Positions 20,916 to 31,163 are shown, numbered from the stretch's first letter. The stretch is 55,854 nucleotides of DNA from Trichomonas tenax (GCA_023091735.1 JALKBU010000248.1:1-55854); one strand, 5' to 3'. A program made the numbers and translations. Notes: generated from the letters alone by a model not told the origin.

Positions 20916-21583
20916 TTACATCGAAATAATTACGTGTAAAGGAATCCATAATGGAATCATACTTCTGAAATTCTTTTGTTGGCAGGTAATTGTACTTTTC
21001 AGGGACGGAAGATTATTCAAAACACTAAAACTGATAACTCTTATCCATAAGTCTGCAACTTTTGCATTAAAGCAGCCAGGACCAGGAAATTGATCAGGAT
21101 TTGTCCAGAAATATGAAGCCCCAAGAGCATAATGTGAAAAATCATCTGAATTATACCATCGATTAGATGATAATGCAAATCCTTCAAATGCATGTGGATA
21201 ATAATAGATGTGCTTGGTATTACAACTTTTAGTTACGTCATATCAAATTGGAAGTCTTGAACACAATTTGTATATAATGGGTGTGAGCTTTGATTAAACA
21301 AAAAGTAATCATCAGGGCTATCAAAAGGATAAGTTAGAAGGAAGTTGTAAGTGTGGTTGATATAGAATTTCTCATTCACATGGCCAAGTGCACTAAATAT
21401 GTCGGTTGAATTACAGAACTTTACTTGTTGCAATCTGACGTTTTTATCTTTATCAAAAAAAGTTAAATTTCTGCTATCATGATGAAATATCCTGACCCAG
21501 CTGGTGCCAAGAAACTTGACAATTTTGTAGCCATTGAAGTCAATGGAATCAGAGAAATTACTAATATATCTATAAAATGACAT
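20916..21583 (-). pseudogene. Frameshifted gene of unknown family
   Basis: The first frame starts with an ATG at 21583 (upstream ATATTCATTTAAG is initiator-like). It encodes 116 residues including YKIVKFLGTSWVRIFHHDS and a YPFDSPDDYFLFNQS segment, and ends at TAA near 21233. Overlapping that stop, another frame opens (YDVTKSCNTKHIYYYPHAFE). It continues with SSNRWYNSDDFSHYALGASY, a Trp/Pro/Gly/Cys-containing stretch, and ends at TAA 20916-20918. The two halves together would give about 220 residues. Composition (many aromatic residues, some Cys, no signal peptide) suggests a globular beta-rich protein. The family is not recognised. The shift lies around 21235-21250. Confidence 0.55.
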
Positions 21584-21700
21584 TTTGATAAATCTTAAAT
21601 GAATATGCCATGTAAATTAATACATTTGTCATGCAAAATACATTTTATGACGTGTAAAGTGTAAATTTTAATAAAAGTGACAATAATTTTAATCATTTAG

Positions 21701-23449
21701 ATGAATCAGACAGGATTAAGGGAAAGCTTCATTCCAACAATGAATTCCAAACTTTTCTCACAGAATTCGTATCCTGAGTTGACAATTCAAGCATCTTTTC
21801 CACAAATTTCAAATACTTCATATGCAATAACGAAGTTAGACACTCCAATTGTTTACGATATAATGCCGCTTCATCACGAGCTTGAGAAAATACCGGTTAC
21901 AGAGGGTCATCTCATTCCAACGTGCCAACAATGCAGCGCTTTTCCAGCAAATATTCAGAATGTGGAGAATATGAGATGGAAATGTCCCGTCTGTGGTGCT
22001 CTAAATCTCAAAAAAGATAATCACATTATGCCAAATTTATTAGAATACGATCTTCCTTACAACAAAAACGCATCAAAGCCAATTTTCTTATTTATCATTC
22101 AAAATTCGACATTCTTTACTAATGGCGATGTTCTTATGCCTATTTTGGCCACACTTGACGAATGGTCAGCACAAAATCCAAATCTAAACGTTGCTTTTGC
22201 AACAATTGGAAGCCAAGTCACGACATTCGACATGGTTCGTAACAGGACACACTTATTCCATCCAGATTCGAAAATTTTCATTCCAATTTGTGAAGCAAAA
22301 AGCGCAAATTTCTCAAAATTCGCGAAAAACATACATGCTGAGACTTGCGATGAGTTTGGTGATAAAGCAGCAAAGTTAATTTCAAAAATACGTCCGGAAA
22401 TTCCATTAATTATTTCATTATTCCTTTCTAAAGCAGATCAGACGCTATCATTCTTGCATAGGCTTAAGGATCGCGATAGAACAGCAATTCACCTATTTTG
22501 TCAGCATGAAGAGTCTCTTTGCAATATTGCAAGGAATTCATTCAAAGTTCATGTACTTGAAGAAGACGAAGGACAGCTAGTTGCTCCAATACTGAAGAAC
22601 TGGTTAAATTCTCAGTTTTTGTTCGATGTCAGCTTCAAGTTTTGTCATCACGAAATGTTCAGTGTATTCAGTTATACGACGCCAAATATGTCATCTGAAA
22701 CTTATGCAAACATTCCAATACTTGACGGAGAGAGTTCTGTGTCCGTGCAGATGGCAATGAGTGGAAACTCGAGATCAAAAGTTACTTTCCAAGCATCATT
22801 CATTGGAACGAAACCTGATGGATCATCACTGATTAGAGTTATCACTTTCAGTCCTAAGCGTGTTGATGACATCACGGAATTTAATGGTGTTGTAGTTGGT
22901 ACAAACTTGGCGCGTGAAGCTGCAAAGACTGTACTTGAAAATTACTCATCAGGAAAAGCATATAACGATTTTTATGAGTCTATCATTGGAATGGTATCTG
23001 CATGGTCAGCGAAAGGCCAATACATTAAATCAATAGACGAGATATATAGAGATGCACCTATTATGATGTGGGCGCTTGCACGATCGAACTTATTCAATGA
23101 TAGAGATAAGCTGCAAATGACTGCTTCTGCAGTCAATTTCCTTGGTATCTCGCATGTTAGATTAGTGAGAGAGATTCATCCATTCCTCATCATTCCTCCA
23201 ACAACATTCAATAATAGACTTGACCAGAAAGTCTTACAGAATCACACAACTGCTATATTGCTTAGAGCATTTAAAGGCAAAATGTTTGGAGATATCGACC
23301 AAGTTGCGAATATCAATATTGATCAAGTCCCACTGTTGATCATTCAATGTGAAGATTTCATGAAAGATTTAATAGAGAACTCGGAGCCGACATTTGACTA
23401 TTTCTCAGAGAAACTCGAAGTTGAATGCAATGGTCGCCGTTTCTACTAA
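21701..23449 (+). CDS. Sec23/Sec24-type COPII coat protein (Sec24-like, short)
   Basis: 582 residues. The zinc-finger of Sec23/Sec24 is seen as C75-x2-C78-x16-C95-x2-C98 (TCQQCSAFPANIQ ... WKCPVCGALN). It is followed by a von Willebrand-like trunk domain (KPIFLFIIQNSTFF, a strand-helix alternation), a beta-sandwich part with SYTTPNMSS and an SVSVQMAMSG strand, and a helical C-terminal part. Sec24 recruits cargo into COPII vesicles at ER exit sites. Typical Sec24 proteins are 750-1000 residues. Here the long disordered N-terminus is almost absent and the gelsolin-like C-terminal domain seems missing or very short. Sec24 rather than Sec23 is inferred from the general look of the trunk and is less certain than the family. 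TAATCATTTAG precedes the ATG as an initiator, with AAAAGTGACA further upstream. Confidence 0.8.
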   Translation: MNQTGLRESFIPTMNSKLFSQNSYPELTIQASFPQISNTSYAITKLDTPIVYDIMPLHHELEKIPVTEGHLIPTCQQCSAFPANIQNVENMRWKCPVCGALNLKKDNHIMPNLLEYDLPYNKNASKPIFLFIIQNSTFFTNGDVLMPILATLDEWSAQNPNLNVAFATIGSQVTTFDMVRNRTHLFHPDSKIFIPICEAKSANFSKFAKNIHAETCDEFGDKAAKLISKIRPEIPLIISLFLSKADQTLSFLHRLKDRDRTAIHLFCQHEESLCNIARNSFKVHVLEEDEGQLVAPILKNWLNSQFLFDVSFKFCHHEMFSVFSYTTPNMSSETYANIPILDGESSVSVQMAMSGNSRSKVTFQASFIGTKPDGSSLIRVITFSPKRVDDITEFNGVVVGTNLAREAAKTVLENYSSGKAYNDFYESIIGMVSAWSAKGQYIKSIDEIYRDAPIMMWALARSNLFNDRDKLQMTASAVNFLGISHVRLVREIHPFLIIPPTTFNNRLDQKVLQNHTTAILLRAFKGKMFGDIDQVANINIDQVPLLIIQCEDFMKDLIENSEPTFDYFSEKLEVECNGRRFY

Positions 23450-24578
23450 TTTTAGATATTGTGTTGTAAAAAATATACTATATTTGATTTCATTTCATTC
23501 TTTCAAAAAATCAGATATATCATTGATGTCAATGAGCACATGAATGTGTTTGATTATAAAAACAGTTCAATTGTGGAACACCACATGAAAAATAAAAATG
23601 ATTTGTAATATCAATAATAATGTGCCCTCATGACAGCGTGTTTCGAGCATGATCGTATTGCTGCTGATGTTTAAATTGTTTGCTCATTGTTTTATTGAGA
23701 ATTAAGAATGAATATTTCGGGATACAAGATATTTAACAAACTTTACTGGAATATATTGCCCATGTTGTAGATAAGTGAATCATCATGTTGCTGATTGATG
23801 ATTTGAAGTTTAATTAAATATGAATCTTATATTTTGAGGATAAATGCAAGTTGAAGAGCGGGACAGTTAGACACGTACTATATTGAGGCTATGATGCGTA
23901 TAAAAACTCTTTATTTAGAGTTTGTCAAGCAGGAGGCCAACATTATTGTAAATTGATTTTTTGAAATAAAACCTCAAAATTTTACCGAAGATATATTGGA
24001 AAAAGTGATATACAATGTATGCCAGAGCGGTATTTAGCATTTTACAACCTCTATACCAAATCAAATTGATTTTATTTGATTTTTGAGAACAGAATATTTA
24101 TTCATATCGATAAAACGAAGAAAAATATTTTGTAGACTCACCACAAATTCAATTTGTGTCTTCACTTTTCCATAGATATTAGACATAAAATATATTGTAG
24201 TGCTTAAATTTTAAATAATTTTCACATCACAAAAATTTCCAAATCAAAATTTCACTTTTCGTTGATATTTGGATACTATAGTGTCTCGCAAATACAAAAA
24301 CCGCAAAAATTTAGTTAACATAAATAAAAGTGACAAGTTTACAAAATTCTCGTTAACAAAAATTGAATGAAAATTTTTAATCGTAAAAATAAATAAATCC
24401 TGCAATTGATTTCCAAACAGAATCTGTGGTAATTATTATACTTTACAAACCCATTGAATTTTGATTTTAGCTGAAAATTTTAAATTTAGTACTTTTATGA
24501 TATGCAATCTCCATTTTTCACCAAATGGCGGATTTTTCTATGAATTTTGATGTAAAAAGTGACAGTATCTGATAAAGT
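23450..24578. other. Intergenic region with candidate promoter motifs only
   Basis: AT-rich. AAAAGTGACA occurs at 24327-24336 and AAAAAGTGACA at 24554-24564, the latter just ahead of the small gene at 24579. Short ATG frames (for example near 23891) are under 25 codons and not convincing. Confidence 0.45.
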
Positions 24579-24812
24579 ATGAGCAACAGAGTACAAGGTA
24601 GGCAGCCAATGAGTTTCTTCGATGCCCCGATTCCACGAATTAACAAGGAAATGTTCCCTATTGATCCATCCTCTATCGGACGCTCAATACCGCGACCTAG
24701 CAGGCCGATTGGACAGATCAACCATAAGTATGCGAACGCTCCAATCAAGACACTGCAGCCAGAATGTCGGGAGGTTAGATATTCTTGTTGTCAGTCTAAT
24801 TTGTTTGAGTAA
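24579..24812 (+). CDS. Small proline/isoleucine-rich protein, 77 residues
   Basis: The ATG at 24579 lies 14 bases after AAAAAGTGACA (24554-24564), the motif also seen ahead of the Sec24-like and GT61 genes. The frame is richer in G+C than its flanks. It reads MSNRVQGRQPMSFFDAPIPR, continues with a Pro/Arg/Ile-rich middle (SIGRSIPRPSRPIGQI), and has a tail with two adjacent cysteines. No membrane segment or signal peptide is seen. The frame at +1 (24622-24888) is longer but starts inside and looks like a shadow. No family was recognised. A frameshift near 24770 that shortens a longer gene cannot be excluded. Confidence 0.55.
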   Translation: MSNRVQGRQPMSFFDAPIPRINKEMFPIDPSSIGRSIPRPSRPIGQINHKYANAPIKTLQPECREVRYSCCQSNLFE

Positions 24813-25401
24813 ACCTCACTATATTATTTCTAAATCCACCAAATACAGTTTTTCAAACCTTCGAAATCGATACGGAAAAATAAATTGAATCGAAATACCA
24901 GAAGCAGTTATAATACAAACTGCCTGAATTTTTTTATAAATAATATTTCTTCAAAAACGGAATTTTGGTTTTTATGTGATTTTTGATATATCCTGTTTAA
25001 ATCTGTTTGTTTTCTCCAAGGATTTGTGCAATATGGCAAAGATCGCTAATTTGGCAGAATAAGAATTTTACGTGTCAAAATTTCTTTTATAATGAAATTT
25101 CAATATTTCGAAATGTACCTCAACAACAATTAAAGGTCGAATGTGATAAAAAATTAATTTTACACATTTTTATGAAAATAATGACTTTTTTTTGAAATAC
25201 TTATTATATTCTTGTGTCACCAATGTGCGCTATACGTACACATTCTAGAAACATACAGTTTGATGTTTAAATTAATAATTATTCTCTTTTTGCTGAAATC
25301 AATAGTAGAATTTGTCCATTTTTCATATTTGGCTTCTAATAATCTAGAGACTAAAATTTAAAATTTTAGCTTATTTTTATTACAAACAAAACAACAATAT
25401 A
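24813..25401. other. Intergenic region with nothing recognised
   Basis: AT-rich spacer between the convergent small gene and the HEAT-repeat gene. A 62-codon plus-strand frame at 25007-25195 looks like chance. Confidence 0.5.
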
Positions 25402-27711
25402 TCATTCATTTGAATATTCTAAGCAATTCTGTAAAAAGATGATATGTGTATGTTCAAGTGTATTTGGGTCCTTTGAGTTCATAACAAACTGTGATATTTC
25501 TTTCATTTCATTGACTAATTCGTTTGGACATGAATCCTGATTCGAATACATTCTAGTGATGTTGAAGGCAACATCAATGAACTCTTCTTCGCATAAGTGA
25601 TAAGTTTGGTTAGCATAAACAACGAATTTCGTTAAATTTTGGACATTTGTCATGAAAACGGTTTCTTCTTCAATATTGCAAAGATAGTACTGCATAACTG
25701 CAGAATTTAGCGTGCACATTACATTTTTGACCATTTCATACGAAACAGGAGCATTGGCATCTAATAAAAAATTCATGAAGAATAATGATTGAGTGAGAAA
25801 TTCCAGACTTTGTTCAATTTCAATATTCGAAACATGATTCATGATTAGAGCAACAATTTCTTGTAAATTTTGTAAGTAATTGCCAATGACATCACTGTAA
25901 GTTAGCAAAACATTACTTAATGCTGATATTGCATGGATGGATATTCCATTGGAGAAAGAGTTGAAAAGAAACTCAACGAATGAGATATGACGATTATCAT
26001 GAGCAAATAACTCAGGGGCGTAATGTGCAATAATACTCGGAACTAAAAGCGCTTCATCGGCATTATGATTAGCGAAACCTTCAATGCAGGATCGATATAT
26101 ATCATTTATCAATTGTTCTTCAAACACACGATCTTCTTTGATAACAATTAATTGATATAAAGAACTGAATATCGCGTCATATGCATTTTGCGGCCATTCA
26201 TTCTCATTTAGAGCAGCTGTACAAATTTCAACAAATATTGATATAATAACATTCAAATCATTCATATCATCACACTGCGAAAAGAAAGAGTATAAAAATG
26301 GGAAATAAAGATATAATCTATTCGTTGGAATTTCGGGGAAAAGATTGATCAGATCTTGTGCTTGAGAAACTATGCAGAACCAAGGAGCTTTCTTATAAAT
26401 ACAGGAGCAAGTGCTAAAAGCTTCTTGTGCTACTTCTTCTGAAGGATCAACCCATAATGGAACTAATTTTTCTGTGTAACCCGATAAAATTTCGAATGTT
26501 GCAAAACTATATTTTGATGCCAATGTTGATAAACACTTTAACCCAGCAAGACGTGCGTTTTTATCTGCGTGCTCTAAAGATAATAGTATCAATTCCATTA
26601 TATTTTCAAATAGCTCTTCGATCTTGTCTTTGACGTCAAGTTTAAGCAACGAATGAAGTGCATTCATTGCAGCATCAGCATTCGATGAAATCATTTCACT
26701 AATGAATTGATAAATAAGAGGAAATGACTCTTGAACTGCATTGGAACTAACAAGAATAAGTGATTTCTTGGCTATACTTGCAATGTCATAAGTGTTAATT
26801 TCTCCTTCTTCTGATTCACGACGAATGGAAAGATTATTCAATAAAAAGGTGACAATATGTTCTGAAAAATTTGCGCATATTTTTGGAATCATTTCTCCTT
26901 CATTTGACATCTTTTCTGCAAATGCAATGCTATACCATAGATCTATATATTGCGCTATAAGAGTTTCATTAGAACTCTGTATATATTTAATATCTATTTC
27001 AACAATCTTACTTGCAATCTCAATTGTCAATAATGAAGGCATTTCTCTGAAGCAATTACTCAAAAGCATCATTGAAGGACCAATTAATAACTCACTTCCA
27101 AAGAACTCGGTGATATTATGTATTCTTTGAATAAAATTGGCTGTCTTAGATAAATCTGAGATTTCCATTGCAGCGAATGCTTCAAGAATTTCCTTTTGAA
27201 TTTCTGGACTAGGCTGTCCAAGTGTTTCCCATAATGGATTGAAAACAAGATCAACATATTGTGGAGAACCGTTGTATGCCTGTGCTAAAACAGATACACA
27301 GCAGCATGCAAAGTTCACATCCGAATCATTCAAACTTTGCAGGAATTTTGATATGATTTCGAATACAGCAGAGTTATTTTCGTATAGTAAAACTCTTATC
27401 AGTGCTGTTAATGGTGGAATCGTGAGATTCTTTATTGTTTGATTTGGATGTCTTAAAAAACCAATTATAATGTCATGATTTCGTGCAAACGTATCAAAGT
27501 CTATCGAAATGTGCATCATTAATGATAATGCGAGGAATATTAATTTTTGATTATCCGAATTATCAACGAAAATAGAAAACAATTGATTTGTATATTCTTC
27601 AATGTTTTCTTCTGCGTATTGCTTGAGTGTATGAAACGCTTGAGATGAATCTTCTACATTTTCAGACGCACCAAGTAAAATTTGAACAAAATCCATTAAA
27701 GATTTTGCCAC
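25402..27711 (-). CDS. HEAT-repeat protein of the importin-beta type
   Basis: 769 residues, almost entirely alpha-helical. The N-terminus (residues about 1-110) has the build of an importin-beta N-terminal domain: helices around FHTLKQYAEENIEEYTNQLF, then FLALSLMMHISIDFD, then HPNQTIKNLTIPPLTALIRV. Paired helices of HEAT type follow to the end, for example SLEHADKNARLAGLKCLSTL and DPSEEVAQEAFSTCSCIYKK. Such proteins carry cargo through nuclear pores with RanGTP. The sequence could equally be another HEAT scaffold, so the specific receptor is not named. The ATG at 27711 lies 93 bases from the divergent RCE1-like ATG, so the two genes share a promoter region. A TTTTGACATTACG sequence is close to this start. 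Confidence 0.7.
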   Translation of the reverse strand: MAKSLMDFVQILLGASENVEDSSQAFHTLKQYAEENIEEYTNQLFSIFVDNSDNQKLIFLALSLMMHISIDFDTFARNHDIIIGFLRHPNQTIKNLTIPPLTALIRVLLYENNSAVFEIISKFLQSLNDSDVNFACCCVSVLAQAYNGSPQYVDLVFNPLWETLGQPSPEIQKEILEAFAAMEISDLSKTANFIQRIHNITEFFGSELLIGPSMMLLSNCFREMPSLLTIEIASKIVEIDIKYIQSSNETLIAQYIDLWYSIAFAEKMSNEGEMIPKICANFSEHIVTFLLNNLSIRRESEEGEINTYDIASIAKKSLILVSSNAVQESFPLIYQFISEMISSNADAAMNALHSLLKLDVKDKIEELFENIMELILLSLEHADKNARLAGLKCLSTLASKYSFATFEILSGYTEKLVPLWVDPSEEVAQEAFSTCSCIYKKAPWFCIVSQAQDLINLFPEIPTNRLYLYFPFLYSFFSQCDDMNDLNVIISIFVEICTAALNENEWPQNAYDAIFSSLYQLIVIKEDRVFEEQLINDIYRSCIEGFANHNADEALLVPSIIAHYAPELFAHDNRHISFVEFLFNSFSNGISIHAISALSNVLLTYSDVIGNYLQNLQEIVALIMNHVSNIEIEQSLEFLTQSLFFMNFLLDANAPVSYEMVKNVMCTLNSAVMQYYLCNIEEETVFMTNVQNLTKFVVYANQTYHLCEEEFIDVAFNITRMYSNQDSCPNELVNEMKEISQFVMNSKDPNTLEHTHIIFLQNCLEYSNE

Positions 27712-27804
27712 GTAATGTCAAAAATGAGATAAAACTGCGTCAAAAAATATATTGTCAGAAAATGTAAAGTGTTAGGGATGTCAAATTGATTTGTCAGAAA
27801 ATAA
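27712..27804. promoter_or_regulatory. Shared divergent promoter region, 93 bp
   Basis: This lies between the importin-like gene (minus) and the RCE1-like gene (plus). It contains several TGTCA/TGACA words: ATGTCAAAAA at the left side, TTGTCAGAAA twice, and GATGTCAAATT. It also contains AATGTAAAGTG. The same words recur near other starts in the window, so they are candidate core-promoter elements for both directions. Confidence 0.5.
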
Positions 27805-28587
27805 ATGATTGGAAAGATCACTGCTATTTTGATCACTGTTTCAATCTCTATTGCGTATATTTCTATGTTTTATATCCAAAAGTATATTGCTCCAAACGTT
27901 TCGAAGTCAAACTACAGATTAACAGTGATGACTCTCACATCTATTCTAAATATAGTTCTTTTAGTGTTTATTGAGGCTGCAACACCGATTTATGTGTTTG
28001 GAGATCTAATTTGTGCGGCTTTATTTGTCACATCTACGATTGCTTTATTCATTGGCCCAACTTTTCAGTATTATTTCCTATTTGACAACAGATACAAATT
28101 ATGCAAAGACAAAGAAAAGTTTATGCACGATTTCTGGCATGAGTTAATTTACCATTTTCCAATTAAATATGTAATTGTTGTACCAATAATCGAAGAAGTC
28201 CTATACAGATATTGTAACGGTAACTTATTGGAAAAGGCAGAGATTTCTCAACTCAAAGTCATCTTTTTATCTCCTTTACTCTTTGGTATTGCACATTTCA
28301 GCCGCTTCTTCGAAATGGACTATAAATTGCAAAGAAAACTCGCTATTTGCTTAGTTCAAGTTGGATATACATCATTGTTTGGCTTTTGGACAACATTTTG
28401 CTGGGTCAAGACACATGGACTGCTTACGTGCATTATTTTGCATTCCTTCTGCAACTGCATGCAATTTCCAGACTTTAAGTCAGCTATTAACTGGCCAAAT
28501 ATGTCTCAGAGAAAAGCACTATATACTGCATATATCGCTGGAATCATAATTTACTGTTGCTTGACATACATTATCGCAAGGTACTGA
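27805..28587 (+). CDS. RCE1: RCE1-type CAAX prenyl protease
   Basis: 260 residues with 6-8 hydrophobic segments. The catalytic signature of RCE1/ABI proteases is present: PIIEEVLYR with E130, E131 and R135, FGIAH with H164, and HSFCN with H213 and N217. The E..E...R, H and HxxxN spacing fits RCE1 of other eukaryotes. RCE1 is an ER-membrane enzyme that removes the last three residues (-AAX) of prenylated CAAX proteins such as Ras/Rho GTPases, after farnesyl or geranylgeranyl transfer. The C-terminus is short, without extra domains. The ATG follows TTGTCAGAAAATAA closely, consistent with a very short leader. Confidence 0.9.
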   Translation: MIGKITAILITVSISIAYISMFYIQKYIAPNVSKSNYRLTVMTLTSILNIVLLVFIEAATPIYVFGDLICAALFVTSTIALFIGPTFQYYFLFDNRYKLCKDKEKFMHDFWHELIYHFPIKYVIVVPIIEEVLYRYCNGNLLEKAEISQLKVIFLSPLLFGIAHFSRFFEMDYKLQRKLAICLVQVGYTSLFGFWTTFCWVKTHGLLTCIILHSFCNCMQFPDFKSAINWPNMSQRKALYTAYIAGIIIYCCLTYIIARY

Positions 28588-28674
28588 TCAGGGAGCAGTT
28601 ATCCTTGCATTCACTATAATAATGTTTATTTTTAAATTTATATATGAGTTATACTACATTTCAATAGAATAAAT

Positions 28675-28881
28675 ATGATAAATCGACATGCGGAAGATAA
28701 CACTTCATTCTCAAGGCCTGATGGTGGTTCTGGTCAGCATTTATCATGGTGGCAAGATCGAGAAACAACTTCTAGTAGTGATCATACACATAATATTAAT
28801 GGTAATACTTATAGCACAGGTTTCGTAACAGATTACATGCCACCCTACATTACTGTGTATGCTTGTTATAGAACTGCTTAA
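28675..28881 (+). pseudogene. Tail-collar-like C-terminal fragment, 68 residues
   Basis: The frame has an ATG at 28675 and ends in TAA. It reads with the features of the C-terminal part of phage tail-collar/short-tail-fibre proteins: a GGSGQH turn, a WWQD stretch, an HTHN metal-binding-like motif (DHTHNINGNTYSTG), and a terminal MPPYITVYACYRTA that matches the common NMPPY...Y.. ending. Only this module is present, so it is either a fragment of a longer gene or a very short stand-alone protein. Such modules are seen in phage and large-virus proteins and sometimes in protists after transfer. The assignment rests on motif memory only. Confidence 0.45.
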
Positions 28882-28988
28882 AAAAATATTTTTATTATTT
28901 ATATTTTTATATATATTTTGAATTTATATTTTTATTGGAAGTTATAAAAAAGTAAATTTTAAAAGAATTAGCTTGTTTACGCTGTATA

Positions 28989-29043
28989 GTTAACATTTTG
29001 ATAAACTATACCGCTAGGTATAGTTTAGCGAAATGTTTATAAC
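28989..29043. repeat. Imperfect inverted repeat, 24-base arms
   Basis: The arm GTTAACATTTTGATAAACTA plus TACC pairs, with a 4-base loop (GCTA), with GGTATAGTTTAGCGAAATGT and on. The inner 10 bp (AAACTATACC/GGTATAGTTT) pair perfectly and the outer part with mismatches. It lies 100 bases after the tail-collar-like fragment. It could be a protein-binding palindrome or the relic of a small transposon end. Confidence 0.6.
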
Positions 29044-29046
29044 TAA

Positions 29047-29113
29047 CTGCTGAGAATTGATGTAATTGATTGATTGCTGAAGATTTCTGCTAAGAATGGA
29101 AGTAATTGATTGA
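29047..29113. repeat. Two imperfect direct repeats, period 40
   Basis: CTGCTGAGAATTGATGTAAT... at 29047 and CTGCTAAGAATGGAAGTAAT... at 29087 agree in 24 of 27 bases, both ending in TGATTGA. Function unknown. Confidence 0.55.
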
Positions 29114-29543
29114 GTGGCTATATTATCTGTTGATTGTAGAGGTCATTGATTTATTAATGCTTGATCTCTCCTGGTTTTTAAAAGCTGTTCGTTTACTACA
29201 TTAAGTATGGTCAATCTGACACTTTACAAATGTCGGTTTTGTTAACGGTTTCTTCAAAAATTTTTTTATATCATCAATTGAAATTTTTCATTGCTTCTTT
29301 ACAAAAATTTCTATATCTTACTCAAATTTATTTGATCGGTAAAAATTTCACAAATTTTAATCTGCAGATTATACGTTATTGATTTACTCAGAAATTTTCT
29401 GAAAATGTTGATACTATTTATGGCCATATATCTATCATTGATGTGTTTCCCTATAATCGTATCATGTTTTGGATCATTTATTTCAAGTCTGGGAGTTTCG
29501 AAAGTTTTTTGATAAATCATATGGCCATAGTTGATTTTACAAC

Positions 29544-29586
29544 TTAAGGATGCGCTAACTTTCCATAGATATGTTGCATAAATATA
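29544..29586. repeat. 43-bp repeat, copy 1
   Basis: TTAAGGATGCGCTAACTTTC followed by CATAGATATGTTGCATAAATATA. It is identical to 31164-31206 except for one base (GCGC versus GCCC). Flanks are unrelated, so this is a defined short element rather than a tail of a longer duplication. Confidence 0.8.
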
Positions 29587-30851
29587 TATATAGTGGTCTC
29601 AAAAATAGGATCGTGAGCTTTACAAATAATTTTGAGAAAACGTATTTTCGGAAATAATACATGAGATATGTTACAGAGTATAACACAATAAGATTTTTTG
29701 AATACTTTATTTTTTGAATAGTGATGAAAATATTATAGGCTAATTATATTCTACATATTATTTCTAGCTATTGTCGCAAATTTTTAAAAAAATTATCGCT
29801 TTGGAGCTTTTTATCATCATAAATCAGCCATGCAAAAGCAATCATAGTGACCTTTTCGATTAAAAATGGATTTTTCAAAAGAAAAACATTTTCAAAAAAT
29901 ATATAGTCTTGTTTTTGTCTTTAACTGTTGCCAATCTACATTATTGCTTATATGACAAATCCTATGATTTTCATTTTTACGATCGATTCATTATTTTTTA
30001 TAAAATATCGATATATCTCCTTGATTCTTTTTCATATAATTCTGTATTCATATTGAAACATATAGGCAATACTTTTAATGTTGCAGAATGTTTATAGAAT
30101 AACTTTCATTAACCAACACTTAATAAACCAAATTCGGATTTTTCTTAAAATTTTCATCAATAAGATTTTTCAATGAAATTTAGCCATAATTCACGAAAAT
30201 AAATAACGGGCCTGACTTTATTTTAAGCAATGCTACATCATTAATTCGATTTGTACGATTATTTTCTGGCATTCTCTGACAAATAAAATTTTTTACAAAA
30301 TTTGCTTGCCAAATATCCATTTTACATGACAAAACAGACCATTTACTCTTTCATTCATCTGCTGATTTGAGGCCAATATCATGATGTAAAAGCTGCTTTT
30401 CCCAGTTCAAACATAACTAAGAACTCAACAGCGGCGATTTTGCTTAGTTTTTCTCGACAAAGCACCCAAATAATTGGTATTTATTATCCAAATCAATATT
30501 TATTATACCCAACTAGCTTGATATATCATAAATTTAGTTGCACCTCCTCAGGCTCCATCTTCTCCTACTTAAAACCATATAATCGAAGCTTCAATATTTA
30601 TTTTTTATCATTCAGGCTTAGATTATTTCCTAGTTTGCTCGGGTACACCATTAAAGCCGGAATACTACAGAATTTTCCTATATTACAATGAGTAATTTAA
30701 TAGTATTCTTTTAATCTTTTATTTTTCTATGTTAGTTAGTAATAACCATATAAAAATTTTCAAAAATGCACGCGATAACCAATTTTTTAGAAATTAAAAA
30801 AATCGCGCAGCAATCACCGAACCAAAATAAGTAAGCAAAAATAAAATATGT

Positions 30852-31010
30852 CTATTTTTTCTCTTCTTCTCTCTTTTCCTCTTCTTTCTTGTTATTTTTT
30901 CTCCTGGAGGTGAAAATATGGGGAAAAAATTCATAAGCAAAACTGATAACCATTTTGATTGACTGCGGATATCAAAGATTGTCCTTTGGCAAAGCAAGTA
31001 AGAATGACAT
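30852..31010 (-). pseudogene. Possible small gene with a Lys/Glu-rich tail and in-frame TGA
   Basis: On the minus strand an ATG at 31010 opens MSFLLALPKDNL, then TGA (30972-30974). The frame continues as YPQSIKMVISFAYEFFPHIF, a short basic patch, and a run of Lys and Glu (NNKKEEEKREEEKK) to TAG at 30852-30854. This tail explains the striking pyrimidine-rich stretch of the plus strand at 30857-30902. A competing frame on the same strand (30997-30794) has a basic region and a hydrophobic tail instead. Which one is coding, if any, is open. Confidence 0.3.
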
Positions 31011-31163
31011 CTAAAAGAAAAAAAAAAACAAAGATGGACAAGATTTCAAAATAAAATGGAAGATAATACTTACAGATTTATTGATTCATGTATTATCTAA
31101 GAAGATGTAATGCATATTGTCCAGTAAATTTTATCAACACCTGATTTTTTTTACAGAAATCAT

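Larger units (their letters stand above)
28882..30851. other. Gene-poor DNA with hairpin, short tandem repeat and repeat copies
   Basis: It holds the inverted repeat at 28989-29043, a 40-bp-period pair at 29047-29113 and the first copy of a 43-bp repeat at 29544-29586; these have their own entries. A plus-strand frame at 30369-30691 reads for about 107 codons without an ATG at its front. It looks partly coding (GSIFSYLKPYNRSF, LGYTIKAG), so it may be a decayed gene. No function is proposed. Confidence 0.45.

Noticed and set aside
30857..30902. Pyrimidine-rich tract suspected to be a regulatory or triplex-forming element
   Set aside because: Read on the minus strand it is a run of Lys/Glu codons in a possible small gene, which explains the bias without special function.
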